Of a stretch of DNA of 37,951 nucleotides, positions 1-8,249 are shown piece after piece. This DNA is from Methanomicrobiales archaeon. GTDB taxonomy: Archaea > Halobacteriota > Methanomicrobia > Methanomicrobiales > Methanospirillaceae. Numbering within the stretch: the first letter of the stretch is position 1; every line of letters starts with the position of its first letter. The position numbers and the translations under genes were made by a program. Below the pieces are notes generated by a model, which had not been told where the DNA came from, made no database searches, and saw nothing but the letters and a program-made list of their open reading frames with translations. The stretch spans positions 1 to 37,951 of the forward strand of contig JAPKXQ010000087.1 in the NCBI GenBank assembly GCA_026394765.1. The letters are read 5' to 3'.

Positions 1-461
1 GTGTATCCCTCAGGAATCTCAGCGTACTGAAAATTGTTGTAGACTCCTGTCACTGCGGGGGGGTAACCCGTGAGCATCTCGGTATGCCCTGCCATCGTGT
101 CGGTGTAGTGATCGGTGATGACAAGGTCCACAAGCTGGCCCTTATCAATGAGTTTTTTGAGATTTGGGAGCTTTTCCTGGTCAAGAGGGGCAGTCAGGGT
201 TTCGCGCCGGGTCCCGTCCCAGCTGATCAGGACAACACTTTTGTTGTAACCCCCCAGTCCTTCGCCTCCCGGTGCGATCAATGGCATATGCTGCTGGGTA
301 TCCCACGGTGCAGTAAGCTTCCCGGGTATAGGGGCCATAACGATCTGGGCTGCAGAGGCCCCGGCGGTCAAAAAGATTACAAGGAGCACCACGAGGGTGG
401 TAGCCAGCAGGCTCTTTAGCAGGCAGTATCCCAATGGCTCCCTCTGCAAGTCCGTACCCAT
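1..461 (-). CDS. Secreted type I phosphodiesterase / alkaline phosphatase superfamily protein (3' end cut by window edge)
   Basis: The frame runs from an ATG at 461 off the left edge of the window, so only the first 153 residues are visible. Residues 14-38 form a signal peptide (hydrophobic run ending in AGASAA), so the enzyme acts outside the membrane. Residues 75-84 read SVVLISWDGT. This is the usual first metal-aspartate (D82) and nucleophile threonine (T84) of the nucleotide pyrophosphatase/phosphodiesterase branch of the alkaline phosphatase superfamily. It is followed by DHYTDTMAGHTEMLTG, also typical of that family. No clear ribosome binding site precedes the ATG, so the start rests on the signal peptide. 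The substrate cannot be told. About 170 bases without a gene separate it from the next gene upstream. Confidence 0.75.
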   Translation of the reverse strand, partial: MGTDLQREPLGYCLLKSLLATTLVVLLVIFLTAGASAAQIVMAPIPGKLTAPWDTQQHMPLIAPGGEGLGGYNKSVVLISWDGTRRETLTAPLDQEKLPNLKKLIDKGQLVDLVITDHYTDTMAGHTEMLTGYPPAVTGVYNNFQYAEIPEGY

Positions 462-631
462 GAGGAGAGATGTCGCGAGGGTATCGGAGATGAAGTTGAC
501 GGATGGGCCATCCCTGCTGCTCGGACGATCTGCCTGGCAAATAGTGCCAGGTGTGGCACCGCCGCGCAAACCTTCCCATGTATCCATTCACATGAGCAGA
601 GGTTTCGCTCAGTCCCCCACCAGGCACCAGG

Positions 632-1276
632 TTACAAGCGCTCCAGCCCGCTGCTCCTCCACCGATACACCAAGGGGACGATTAGGGTAGACCCAAGGAG
701 CGCCCATGTGAGGCCTGCTTTCGTTGGTTGAGGTGTCTGGACAGGGGTGGGGTTGGTATACGTGGGTTGCGTGGCAGGCGTAGTTGCCGGTTGCACTGCT
801 ACTTCCCGTGCGTAGACCTCATGGGACCCGGGGACCTCATACCCGCCGTTGTCAAGCTCGTATGCATCGATCACGATAAAAGACCCGTTCCCCGCCATTG
901 CCGGAACAGCTCCTCTGACCTGGACCGCAACCGCTACATCGCGGGAATCAGGATATGACAGGAGGTAGCCATTCACAAAGACCCGGTCTCCTGCCTTGGG
1001 GATGACGGCAGCCTGAGTGCCATCTACCATCACGCGGACATCCCATATGGCATCAGAGAGCCCGGTAGCAAGGGTGAGAGTATAGCCCGATGGAAACGTC
1101 GCAGTCCCCGCAGGCGTGATGACAAGGGTCACGCTCGCGTTTACAAAGGTTCCCGGAGTATATGCGGGCTGATACGGAACAATTGTGAACGCATCTCCCA
1201 CGAAGGCACCCACGGTAGTCGAAGCGGTGAGGACAATGAGGAGACCGGCCAGCACCAGACCGCAGAGCCGGGTCAT
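632..1276 (-). CDS. Exported, membrane-anchored surface protein of unknown function
   Basis: The 214-residue product has an N-terminal signal peptide (residues about 1-24, ending TTVGA). A beta-rich extracellular part of roughly 130 residues follows. Next comes a threonine/proline-rich linker (about 165-186, with TPATQPTYTNPTPVQTPQP), a C-terminal membrane segment (WALLGSTLIVPLVY) and a short basic tail (RWRSSGLERL). This is the usual build of cell-envelope proteins anchored at their C-terminus in Methanomicrobiales. Its ATG overlaps the stop of the malic enzyme gene by four bases (ATGA), so it is probably translated from the same transcript. I recognise no named domain in the extracellular part. 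Confidence 0.7.
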   Translation of the reverse strand: MTRLCGLVLAGLLIVLTASTTVGAFVGDAFTIVPYQPAYTPGTFVNASVTLVITPAGTATFPSGYTLTLATGLSDAIWDVRVMVDGTQAAVIPKAGDRVFVNGYLLSYPDSRDVAVAVQVRGAVPAMAGNGSFIVIDAYELDNGGYEVPGSHEVYAREVAVQPATTPATQPTYTNPTPVQTPQPTKAGLTWALLGSTLIVPLVYRWRSSGLERL

Positions 1277-2487
1277 CGGTTCACTCCTACACCACTTTCT
1301 ACCGCAGCCTCCCGTACTGCCTCCCCCACCACGCAGGTCATCTTCCTGTCGAGGATGCTGGGAAGGAGTCGGTCACGCCGCGGCCTCTTCACGTACCCCG
1401 CGATCGCGTGCGCTGCAGCAATCTTCATCTCGTCGGTGATCCTTGTTGCGCGTGCATCGAGCGCTCCGCGGAAGACACCCGGGAAGGCAAGGGCATTGTT
1501 GATCTGGTTGGGTAAGTCACTCCTCCCAGTCGCTACAATCGCCGCGCCTGCCTCCCTTGCCAGATCAGGCATGATCTCAGGGACAGGATTTGCCATTGCA
1601 AAGACGATCGGCTCTGGTGTCATAGCCCTCACCATATCCCCTGTGATGATCCCTGCTGCAGAGACCCCGACACAGACATCAGCCCCCTTGAGCGCATCGG
1701 TGAGACCTCCCGTCCGGCCTGCATGATTCGTCTCGTCGGCCAGGATGAACTTGTACTTGTTCGCATAGAGCCCCTCTCGATTGCGGTGTATTATCCCCTT
1801 CCTGTCGCAGACGATGATCTCGCGAACCGTCTCACAGACGTCGGGCCTGTACCCGATGCGGCGGAGTAGGCGGGCGATAGCATACCCTGCCGCACCAGCA
1901 CCTGATATCACGACATTTAAGTCTGAAAAGTCCTTTCCGGTCACCCGGCATGCATTGAGAAGTGCAGCGAGGACCACGATCGCTGTGCCATGCTGGTCGT
2001 CATGCATCACCGGGATGCCGATCTCCTGGAGGGACTCTTCCACCTCGAAGCACTTGGGGGCGGCGATGTCCTCCAGGTTGATCCCCCCAAATACCGGGGA
2101 GATGTTTCGGACCTCGTCTACGAAGTCGGTGTGGTAACTCTCAAAGCAGATCGGGACTGCGTCGATCCCGGCAAACTTCTTAAAAAGGGCAGCTTTTCCC
2201 TCCATCACAGGGATCGCGGCATAACCCCCGATGTTGCCGAGCCCCAGGACTGCAGACCCGTCAGTCACGATCGCGACCGAGTTCCCTTTCATTGTGTATC
2301 GGTAGGCGAGTGAGCGGTCCTGCTGGATCGCCCTGCAGACCGCCGCCACGCCGGGTGTGTATGCCCTCGCCAGGTCGCGCTTGGTAGTGAGCGGCACTTT
2401 CGCCCGCACCTCGATCTTTCCCTGGAACCGTGCATGGAGTGCGAGTGACTCCTCCCCAATCTCGCCTAGTCCGTCCTGTTCGCGCAT
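1273..2487 (-). CDS. NAD(P)-dependent malic enzyme (malate to pyruvate + CO2)
   Basis: The 404-residue protein matches the short prokaryotic malic enzyme without the C-terminal phosphotransacetylase domain. The catalytic tyrosine is in ARAYTPGVAAVC (Y43) and the catalytic lysine in VMEGKAALFKKFAG. The metal ligands fall in CFEVEESLQEIGIPVMHDDQ. The nucleotide fold shows as ISGAGAAGYAIARLL. It would decarboxylate malate oxidatively to pyruvate in the cytoplasm, linking the partial citric-acid pathway to pyruvate. A GGGGGT sequence lies five bases before the ATG. The first 22 bases overlap the 3' end of the PolB2 gene upstream, and the stop overlaps the next gene by four, so it is embedded in a run of coupled genes. 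Cofactor preference cannot be read reliably. Confidence 0.92.
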   Translation of the reverse strand: MREQDGLGEIGEESLALHARFQGKIEVRAKVPLTTKRDLARAYTPGVAAVCRAIQQDRSLAYRYTMKGNSVAIVTDGSAVLGLGNIGGYAAIPVMEGKAALFKKFAGIDAVPICFESYHTDFVDEVRNISPVFGGINLEDIAAPKCFEVEESLQEIGIPVMHDDQHGTAIVVLAALLNACRVTGKDFSDLNVVISGAGAAGYAIARLLRRIGYRPDVCETVREIIVCDRKGIIHRNREGLYANKYKFILADETNHAGRTGGLTDALKGADVCVGVSAAGIITGDMVRAMTPEPIVFAMANPVPEIMPDLAREAGAAIVATGRSDLPNQINNALAFPGVFRGALDARATRITDEMKIAAAHAIAGYVKRPRRDRLLPSILDRKMTCVVGEAVREAAVESGVGVNR

Positions 2488-4565
2488 GAGTACCCCCGAA
2501 AACTCCCGGGACTTCCTTTCGATACTGATACCTCCACGCCTCTTCCAGTTAAACGTGGCGGGGGTACTATGGTTCCATGTCCCCCGGGTGCACCTCCCCT
2601 GTGCTCACTGGCTGATCTGAGTACGAAGGCGACCTCTTCCCAGGCCTTGGTGAGGAGGCCACGGTAGTAGGTCAGGTCAAAAGAAGTGGCCTCATCAGCA
2701 AGAACCACTTCCCAGCGCCCCGCATCGGTGACGACGTACTCGATTGCCATCCCGGGTGCGAGGGGGATCCCACGGGCCGTGCAGGCAGCCACTGCCGAGG
2801 CCTCGGCGCAGCGGCGATGGTAGGTGAGCCTGCTCACCTGGCGGCGGATGGAGAGGTCGCGGGGGTCTGCAGATGGGAGCGCTTCCCAGACGGCACGGTA
2901 CTGGGCCACCACCTCCCAGGCAAGGGCGCTGATCTCAGTTGGAGTCCGTGCCTGGGCCATGAGGGCAAACAGACCCTCCTGCGTCTCTTTGATGAGGTGA
3001 GGTGTGTCGTGCCGACGTGCCAGGACACCCCGCAGACGCATCCTGCCAGACGTGAGCTTTCCCACGTAACGGGTATACGATCCAGTCCCATCGGCCAGGG
3101 GGTAAAAGGCGATCCAGTCGTATGCCTCGGCCTCCAGTGGGAGTCCGGTCTTCTCCTCCACGTGGCGGGCGGCATCTCCCACGCTTCCACCCTGCAGCCA
3201 GAGGCAGTCAATAATACCGTGGAGGACCTTGCATCCATCAGCCTGCGCGATCTCCCTGGCATCGAGGAGGATCTCACGTGCCCGTGATGTGATCGCCTCG
3301 TGGACTTCGATCCCCCCGAATTTTGCGTTCCGAAAGCCCGTGTACCCAAAAGAGGTGACGAGCATCCACTTTAAGATCGCATCGCTCCCGGCATAACGGG
3401 AGTCGTGCTTCTTTCGTGCCTTGGTCTCTTTTCTGAGTGCGAGGAGGGGGGCCAGGATGGTGGGGAGGAACCCAGGCCTCCACTGGTCATGGACTGTCTC
3501 GGGAGAGAGGTTGGACTGGACGATGATGGACGGATAGAGGGAGGTGAAGTCGATCTGGGTTACTGCAGGGTAGATGCCGGGCTTTGGCTGAAAGATAAGC
3601 CCACCCCGGTCCGCGGCGCGGAGGTCTTCAAAGGTACGGAGGGACTCCGGGTCACCCTTCCGAAACGGGACGGCGATGCCACTGCGGATCGCCATGGCGA
3701 CCTCGTAAGAGGAGATGAGGGTTCCGGCGCTGAACCTTGCAGCGAGGTTGGGGGGTATCCCAGTGAGGCGTGATGCAAGGATAACCCCTGTAAGGCCACC
3801 CTCACGGTAGTTGAAACTCTGTGTCGTGTCGATAACGACCCTTCCTTCGGGGATGAGGGCACCGCCCCGGTGGACAGTCCTCCCATAGCTCCAGTAGGAC
3901 TTCTCGGTTAGCCGCCGGTACCGCCCGCTTCGGCTGATCGGAAGCGTAAGGCCACAGGCACGGGCACGGGCGAGGAGGACCGGGGTCCAGAGGTCGCCTG
4001 AAGGGAAGAGGACGAGGTCCGGGTCCTCTGCTGCAAAGACGCTGCAGAAGTCTGCGATAACCTCCTTCTCATGCCCCTTGAGTCTGATGCTCTGTTTGCC
4101 TTTTACTTCCATCTCGGTGATCCCTGCCTCATGTGAGGGGGTCCCCGGGACTTTGATCTCCATCACAAAAAGAGGGATTGGGAAGTCAGGGGAGAAGCGC
4201 GACTCCCCGGGGTAGCTGCAGAGGTCGATTCCCCTGGGAATGAGACAGCGCTGCTCGGCCCTGATGTCGACGTCATAGAGGTCGGCCCCGTACCCGGTCT
4301 GCTCCTCAACTGCGAGGGCAGTGTCCCGGTCTGCATGGATGCGGTACCCCTCGCGCTCCCCGTAGAGGGTCCTGAACCGGCACTCCTCGACCTGGTGGAG
4401 GGCTGATATCGCGTCGACCATCTCCCAGTGGTCGTGGGGGTTTTGAAGATGGAGGAGGAAGGAGGGCTGGTATGGGAGGGTCTCGTTCACGAGGGTGCCG
4501 CACCGGTCCCGCCCCCAGACCTCTACGCCGCCCCTCCTCGGACAGGCGTCAAGGATCCACATCAC
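2466..4565 (-). CDS. polB2: Family B DNA polymerase, PolB2/Dpo2 type (degenerate active sites)
   Basis: The 699-residue protein has the family B polymerase palm, but its key motifs are altered. Motif A is intact ([10 protein letters not shown], residues 339-348). Motif B is a variant (K399...SFGYTG, about 399-410). Motif C, normally YGDTDS, reads HGIIDCLW (449-456) and keeps one aspartate, D453. In the exonuclease domain the Exo I motif, normally DIE, reads VMEIKV (134-139) and lacks the aspartate, so proofreading is probably lost. This pattern fits the archaeal PolB2 family, once predicted inactive. A Sulfolobus member (Dpo2) has been reported as a damage-induced error-prone polymerase. The last 40-odd residues look low in complexity. 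The gene overlaps the 78-residue gene upstream by 17 bases and malic enzyme downstream by 22. A replicative role is unlikely; a damage-tolerance role is inferred. Confidence 0.88.
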   Translation of the reverse strand: MMWILDACPRRGGVEVWGRDRCGTLVNETLPYQPSFLLHLQNPHDHWEMVDAISALHQVEECRFRTLYGEREGYRIHADRDTALAVEEQTGYGADLYDVDIRAEQRCLIPRGIDLCSYPGESRFSPDFPIPLFVMEIKVPGTPSHEAGITEMEVKGKQSIRLKGHEKEVIADFCSVFAAEDPDLVLFPSGDLWTPVLLARARACGLTLPISRSGRYRRLTEKSYWSYGRTVHRGGALIPEGRVVIDTTQSFNYREGGLTGVILASRLTGIPPNLAARFSAGTLISSYEVAMAIRSGIAVPFRKGDPESLRTFEDLRAADRGGLIFQPKPGIYPAVTQIDFTSLYPSIIVQSNLSPETVHDQWRPGFLPTILAPLLALRKETKARKKHDSRYAGSDAILKWMLVTSFGYTGFRNAKFGGIEVHEAITSRAREILLDAREIAQADGCKVLHGIIDCLWLQGGSVGDAARHVEEKTGLPLEAEAYDWIAFYPLADGTGSYTRYVGKLTSGRMRLRGVLARRHDTPHLIKETQEGLFALMAQARTPTEISALAWEVVAQYRAVWEALPSADPRDLSIRRQVSRLTYHRRCAEASAVAACTARGIPLAPGMAIEYVVTDAGRWEVVLADEATSFDLTYYRGLLTKAWEEVAFVLRSASEHRGGAPGGHGTIVPPPRLTGRGVEVSVSKGSPGSFRGYSCANRTD

Positions 4566-4785
4566 GTGCCTCCTGGAGTTTCAGCACCTCGATGAGAACT
4601 GAGAAGAAGGCAGCCTCGAGGGGGTCATCGAATGCATAGAACGCCTCACTCGTGTGAGCCTTTGCCATTGCCGCGAGGCGCTCCACGCACTCCCGCTCCT
4701 CCCCGGCAAAGCACCGGGCGGTTCGTGCCCAGCGGTCGGCGATCTTATTGACCTCCTGGCGCACGCTCGGGACGCTGCGGCCCAT
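4549..4785 (-). CDS. Small helical protein of the PolB2 cassette, function unknown
   Basis: This 78-residue acidic, almost entirely helical protein sits between the 176-residue gene (1-base overlap at 4785) and polB2 (17-base overlap). Such overlaps imply coupled translation and matched amounts. It has no membrane segment, no metal site and no recognised domain. The most distinctive part is the stretch around residues 44-70 (HTSEAFYAFDDPLEAAFF, then a leucine-rich helix), which looks like a protein-binding surface. The base composition and frame quality match the neighbours, so I take it as a real gene. It could be an adaptor or subunit of the polymerase, which is inference from context only. 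Confidence 0.72.
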   Translation of the reverse strand: MGRSVPSVRQEVNKIADRWARTARCFAGEERECVERLAAMAKAHTSEAFYAFDDPLEAAFFSVLIEVLKLQEARDVDP

Positions 4786-5315
4786 CAGAACCCCTCCAGG
4801 GTGGTCTGCCCAGTTGAGTGTGCCCGCAGGCGGCGGGCTGAAACAGGACGGGGATTAGCGCGAGCACGGTGCAGGGGCTCATGTGTACCGTAGTGGAAGA
4901 CCCGGTCTGCACGTTTCGCGAGGAGGTCGAAGGTGGGGTCGTGGTTGGGTGCGTAGAGTATCACCAGGGAGTCTGTGGCGGCGTCCTTGAGCGCCTGGGA
5001 GGAACGGACTGTCACTGCAGGCCCGGCTTCCTCGTAGAGCGCAGGGTCGTGTTCGACAAAGATGACGGTGTGGTGGGCACTGCGGAGGAGGGTAAGGAGC
5101 TGGAATGCAGTGAAGGCCCGCTGTACGTCAATATCACTTGAATGACGGTTGATCCCCGCAAGGAGCCTGGAGTAGTTTCCGCTCACGTAGAGGAAGAGGA
5201 ACTTCCGGACTGCACATGTATTGTTGAGCGCAGCGCCCATCATCTCCAGGGGTGCGACGATAGCACAGAACGACCCTGTGGAGAGGGAGAGGGTGGGTGC
5301 AAGATCAAACTCCAT
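4785..5315 (-). CDS. PolB2-cassette protein with possible degenerate RecA-like fold and C-terminal PCNA-binding-like motif
   Basis: This is the 176-residue first gene of the PolB2 cassette. The central part alternates hydrophobic strands and helices: HTVIFVEHD at residues 82-90 looks like a Walker-B strand, and TDSLVILYAPNHD (114-126) and RADRVFHYG follow. This is reminiscent of the RecA/KaiC/Rad51 core, but no Walker A (GxxxxGKT) is present, so any such relation would be to an inactivated paralogue. Residues 150-168 are basic and likely disordered. The protein then ends GQTTLEGF, which fits the archaeal clamp-binding pattern QxxLxxF at the very C-terminus. It is presumably a scaffold bringing the cassette to PCNA. 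The ATG at 5315 has no ribosome binding site, but a TATA-like element lies about 26 bases upstream, suggesting a leaderless mRNA. Confidence 0.7.
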   Translation of the reverse strand: MEFDLAPTLSLSTGSFCAIVAPLEMMGAALNNTCAVRKFLFLYVSGNYSRLLAGINRHSSDIDVQRAFTAFQLLTLLRSAHHTVIFVEHDPALYEEAGPAVTVRSSQALKDAATDSLVILYAPNHDPTFDLLAKRADRVFHYGTHEPLHRARANPRPVSARRLRAHSTGQTTLEGF

Positions 5316-5337
5316 GGGGGTGGGTTCAGTGGTCGCA

Positions 5338-5347
5338 CTATTAAGGG
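5338..5347 (-). promoter_or_regulatory. TATA-like element, probable leaderless promoter of the PolB2 cassette
   Basis: On the minus strand the sequence CCCTTAATAG is centred about 26-27 bases before the ATG at 5315. That is the archaeal TATA-to-start-site distance. With no Shine-Dalgarno sequence between, transcription would begin at or next to the start codon. The match to the TATA consensus is only fair. Confidence 0.4.
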
Positions 5348-5951
5348 TAGGGCGTGCGCAGTGTGAAAGTGAAAGTTAGGCACTCCTGCTCTTCCACCCT
5401 CATTAGATATGAGGCTCTGGTCAAGGGAGACCTTTGCAGAGATGGCGGCGATGTGACGGCCCTGGAACCTGGCGGCGACGAGCTAGTTCTCGCTTGGCCA
5501 TCGCTCATTTCCACCACCCGCATTGGTGGAAGCAACGAAAGAGCCCCACCGTGACCTCTTCAATCCGTGTCTGCCCCTGGGGAAACATGTAGGTGAGACC
5601 GACAATGACCATGCCATGGTGGAAGGGGGGTATGGAAGGATAATAGGGTAGATTCCTGGCTGCCATGCTGGGTGGCCGACCTGGTAAAGACACCCCAGAT
5701 ATTCCAGGGCGAGTGCCCCCCCACTTCTCCGGGGCCTCACACGGGGGTGTAATTTTAGGGACGCGACGCATGGTGACTTCTGCATCCTCCACTTCGAGGG
5801 CACCAACCGCTATCTCCCCGGTGAGACGGTTGAAATGTAAATAGAGAGTCCTTTCAGCCTTTAGAGGTCAGAAAAAGTGCCAGATTGGGAGATACAGCCA
5901 GGGGGACCACTCGTATCATAACGCGGGTGAAGAGTTCCCCAGTCCTCTTCA
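5348..5951. other. Gene-poor stretch of about 600 bases, possibly decayed coding sequence
   Basis: No intact gene can be supported here. On the minus strand some short pieces look protein-coding by composition, for example a frame reading LTGEIAVGALEVEDAEVTMR near 5765-5825 and another reading RHIAAISAKVSL near 5430-5470. They are in different frames, are interrupted by stops, and match no family I know. A decayed gene or non-coding spacer are both possible. Confidence 0.35.
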
Positions 5952-7838
5952 CTATATCACCTCCACTGCAACAGGCACCAGATAGCCCGCCGGGTACCGC
6001 GAGTCATTTGAGGTAATAGTAATACCCCCAGTATAGTCACCCTCAGTAATTCCTGAAGTATCAGCAATTACTCGTATCCTCACCACACCTTTTGGGGCGA
6101 CAGTCCCAGACAGGGGATCTGTTGTAACCCATTCTGGAGTACAGGTGAGTGAATATTCGAGTTCTTCAGTCCCGGTACTCCGGATGGTGAGGTACCTGGC
6201 CCTCCTACTTTCAGTATTTAGTGAGAAGGTGATACCTGGTTGGATCACCCTCATCAACGGGACTGTCGTCACTATCAGGTTCACCTGGACGACGACCGGG
6301 GTGACGCCCGAAGGGGTGATGCTGGATATGGTGATATTGCCCAAATAACTGCCTGAAGGTATGCCGCTCGCATTGATCGATACTATGAGCGTGCGTGATT
6401 GGCCGTTTTGTAAGGATCCCGTCCTTGGTGTCACCTTAAGGTATGGGGCATCCACCAAGTTTTGGAACCGAAGGGTCGCTGGTGTCGGGTGAGAGTCGTG
6501 GTAGGTAAGAGAGAGCTCTCTGCGGGCCTTCTTCCCCGACTCCACCACCAGGTCAAGAGATCCCGGAGTGACTGTTATCCAGCGGTTTGCCAGGGGGTTC
6601 ACCGTGATGAGGATCCCCCCAGAGGTGCTTGTCCCTAAGGGACCCGCAACAGTGAGGCGTGCGGTGTAGGTATTTGGCGTATTATAGGTGTGGGTGGGGC
6701 TCCTCAGTGAACGGTCTGTCGTATTAAACCACGTACCATCACCAAAATTCCAGTTCCAGCTCGCAGGGTTATTTGCTGAAGTGTCAGTGAACTGGACCGT
6801 GAGCGGGGAGGGACCGCTTGTCGGGGCAGCTGAGAACATGGCTACCGGGCCACCTCCGGTGGCAGGGCCCTCCCACCCAGCCAGTCTCGCCATCATCCAC
6901 CAGAATGCAGCGCCTTTTAGTACGCAGTTGAGGCGCTGGGAGTGGGCACATTCCTCACATTTCCCAGGGTTTGCGACTTCTGCCAGTTCACTCCCGGGGT
7001 GAGCAGCGAGCCACTCGTCTGCCCAGTTTCCACCGTCATAGTCGCAGTTATCATTTACCCCCTGGTCAAGGTAGGCCGTCATGTCAGGATCAAAGCTCTC
7101 GATATCAGCAAAGTCAAAGAGCACCTTGTTGTTATTGATGCAGTACTGGCGTACCTGCTCATTACGCTGGTTTAAGTTTCCGGAAACTCCTGAACCGTCA
7201 GTGTGCCCGGTCATGTAGATAAAGTGCATACCAGGGAACGCAGTCTCGAACTGGTTCATGGTTGTAAGATAGCGCTGGGTAGTTGCGTAGGTGCTATCTG
7301 ACTGCTGACCGCACCAGCTCCACATAGAGAGAGAATAATGCCCTGTTGCGGCAACAGACCGTGTACTCGCCCGGCCAGAGATGCTGTCCCAGTAGAGTTC
7401 AGGGGTGATATAGGTCTCGGGAGGGTTCCCATCATAGATCATGAGCGCAGGCAGGTCTTCTGCGAGTGGGAGTCCCTCTTCTCCGGATTCTCTGACTGCA
7501 ACACTATATCTTAAGGGGTCTTCTGACTCCCAGGCGTACAGCCCGGTGATGACCTGGGACCCGTGCGAGGTATGGGCATAGTGAACTGTGAGGTTCTTGG
7601 CCTTCTGGAGCCACTCGTTGGGGATCTGGTGGATGTCTGTACAGGTATGGTCGATGATGAGGGGTGCTGCACCTGCAGCAGACGAGCAACAAATAAGAAT
7701 ACACGCCATCAGGAGCACGACTCCTGTCCATGTGGCTCTCAATTGGAGGCAGTCGTTTCGGGACCTCACGCCTTCTCCAGGTATCCAGACCTCATTTTTT
7801 AGTTGTAACAGTTGTTTAGATTTATTCGTCACTGGCAT
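5952..7838 (-). CDS. Secreted PKD-domain surface protein
   Basis: The frame is open further upstream, but the ATG at 7838 is preceded by GGAGGTG four bases away, so I start there (628 residues). A hydrophobic segment at residues about 39-58 (VVLLMACILICCSSAAGAA) is a signal peptide with a long basic N-region. A globular domain of about 270 residues follows (containing VHYAHTSHGSQV and WSWCGQQS), with several cysteines (CDYD, CEECAH) and no assignment I am sure of. A PKD domain lies at about 332-417 (FTDTSANNPASWNWNFGDGT ... HTYNTPNTYTARLTV). Two related beta-sandwich repeats of about 100 residues make up the C-terminus, each ending near SGxYxGxITI(S/T)S. The protein is exported and probably cell-surface bound; its function is unknown. 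Confidence 0.82.
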   Translation of the reverse strand: MPVTNKSKQLLQLKNEVWIPGEGVRSRNDCLQLRATWTGVVLLMACILICCSSAAGAAPLIIDHTCTDIHQIPNEWLQKAKNLTVHYAHTSHGSQVITGLYAWESEDPLRYSVAVRESGEEGLPLAEDLPALMIYDGNPPETYITPELYWDSISGRASTRSVAATGHYSLSMWSWCGQQSDSTYATTQRYLTTMNQFETAFPGMHFIYMTGHTDGSGVSGNLNQRNEQVRQYCINNNKVLFDFADIESFDPDMTAYLDQGVNDNCDYDGGNWADEWLAAHPGSELAEVANPGKCEECAHSQRLNCVLKGAAFWWMMARLAGWEGPATGGGPVAMFSAAPTSGPSPLTVQFTDTSANNPASWNWNFGDGTWFNTTDRSLRSPTHTYNTPNTYTARLTVAGPLGTSTSGGILITVNPLANRWITVTPGSLDLVVESGKKARRELSLTYHDSHPTPATLRFQNLVDAPYLKVTPRTGSLQNGQSRTLIVSINASGIPSGSYLGNITISSITPSGVTPVVVQVNLIVTTVPLMRVIQPGITFSLNTESRRARYLTIRSTGTEELEYSLTCTPEWVTTDPLSGTVAPKGVVRIRVIADTSGITEGDYTGGITITSNDSRYPAGYLVPVAVEVI

Positions 7839-7842
7839 ATCA

Positions 7843-7849
7843 CACCTCC
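7843..7849 (-). promoter_or_regulatory. Strong ribosome binding site fixing the start of the PKD protein
   Basis: On the minus strand GGAGGTG lies four bases before the ATG at 7838. It argues against the longer open frame that begins at 8012. Confidence 0.75.
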
Positions 7850-8249
7850 ATTCACTTTCTCCGGATCTCATAGAGAGAAGTGAGTTACGGTACGTGACGA
7901 TCTTCCATCGCTCTAATATGGATATCGGCCATTTATTCCCGGGCAGTTGTGATCTGAACAGATATGCTCTCCCCCCTATATCCACTAAATACAACTGCCT
8001 GACCGGCCTCATCGGATTTTAACAGGAATTATTGCTCCGATCTGGTAATTCCATGCGAGGCATATCGGATTGCATACTGAAGTGGACCTACTGGCTGGCA
8101 TCACCGGTTCAGTCGCAGGAGCCATTTTTAAGGCTTAAGTCCGGGCGAGAACTATGAGGTGGTCTAATAGACCAAACACAGACTTCATGCACATGCGGGG
8201 ATGAATAGGTCGGAGGTCTCACCTGATGGATATCTTCCAGTTACTCCTC
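7850..8249. other. Intergenic region of about 400 bases between two minus-strand envelope genes
   Basis: I see no gene here. The promoter of the PKD protein should be inside. AT-rich candidates on the minus strand include CCTTAAAAATGG near 8123-8134 and GTATTTAGTGGATATAGG near 7976-7993, but none stands out. A short perfect palindrome is listed separately. Confidence 0.4.
8160..8174. repeat. 15-bp palindrome (7-bp arms, 1-bp centre)
   Basis: TGGTCTA-A-TAGACCA is a perfect inverted repeat lying 76 bases below the stop of the cytochrome b561-like gene and about 320 bases above the PKD start. It could be an operator or a weak hairpin; there is no T-run next to it to support termination. Confidence 0.45.

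Noticed and set aside
181-627. Open frame of 148 codons on the minus strand
   Set aside because: It lies out of frame with the convincing phosphodiesterase gene (signal peptide, SWDGT) and has a composition unlike protein.
7839-8012. 58-codon upstream extension of the PKD protein
   Set aside because: The ATG at 7838 has a strong GGAGGTG; the extension carries no recognisable signal and would bury the signal peptide.
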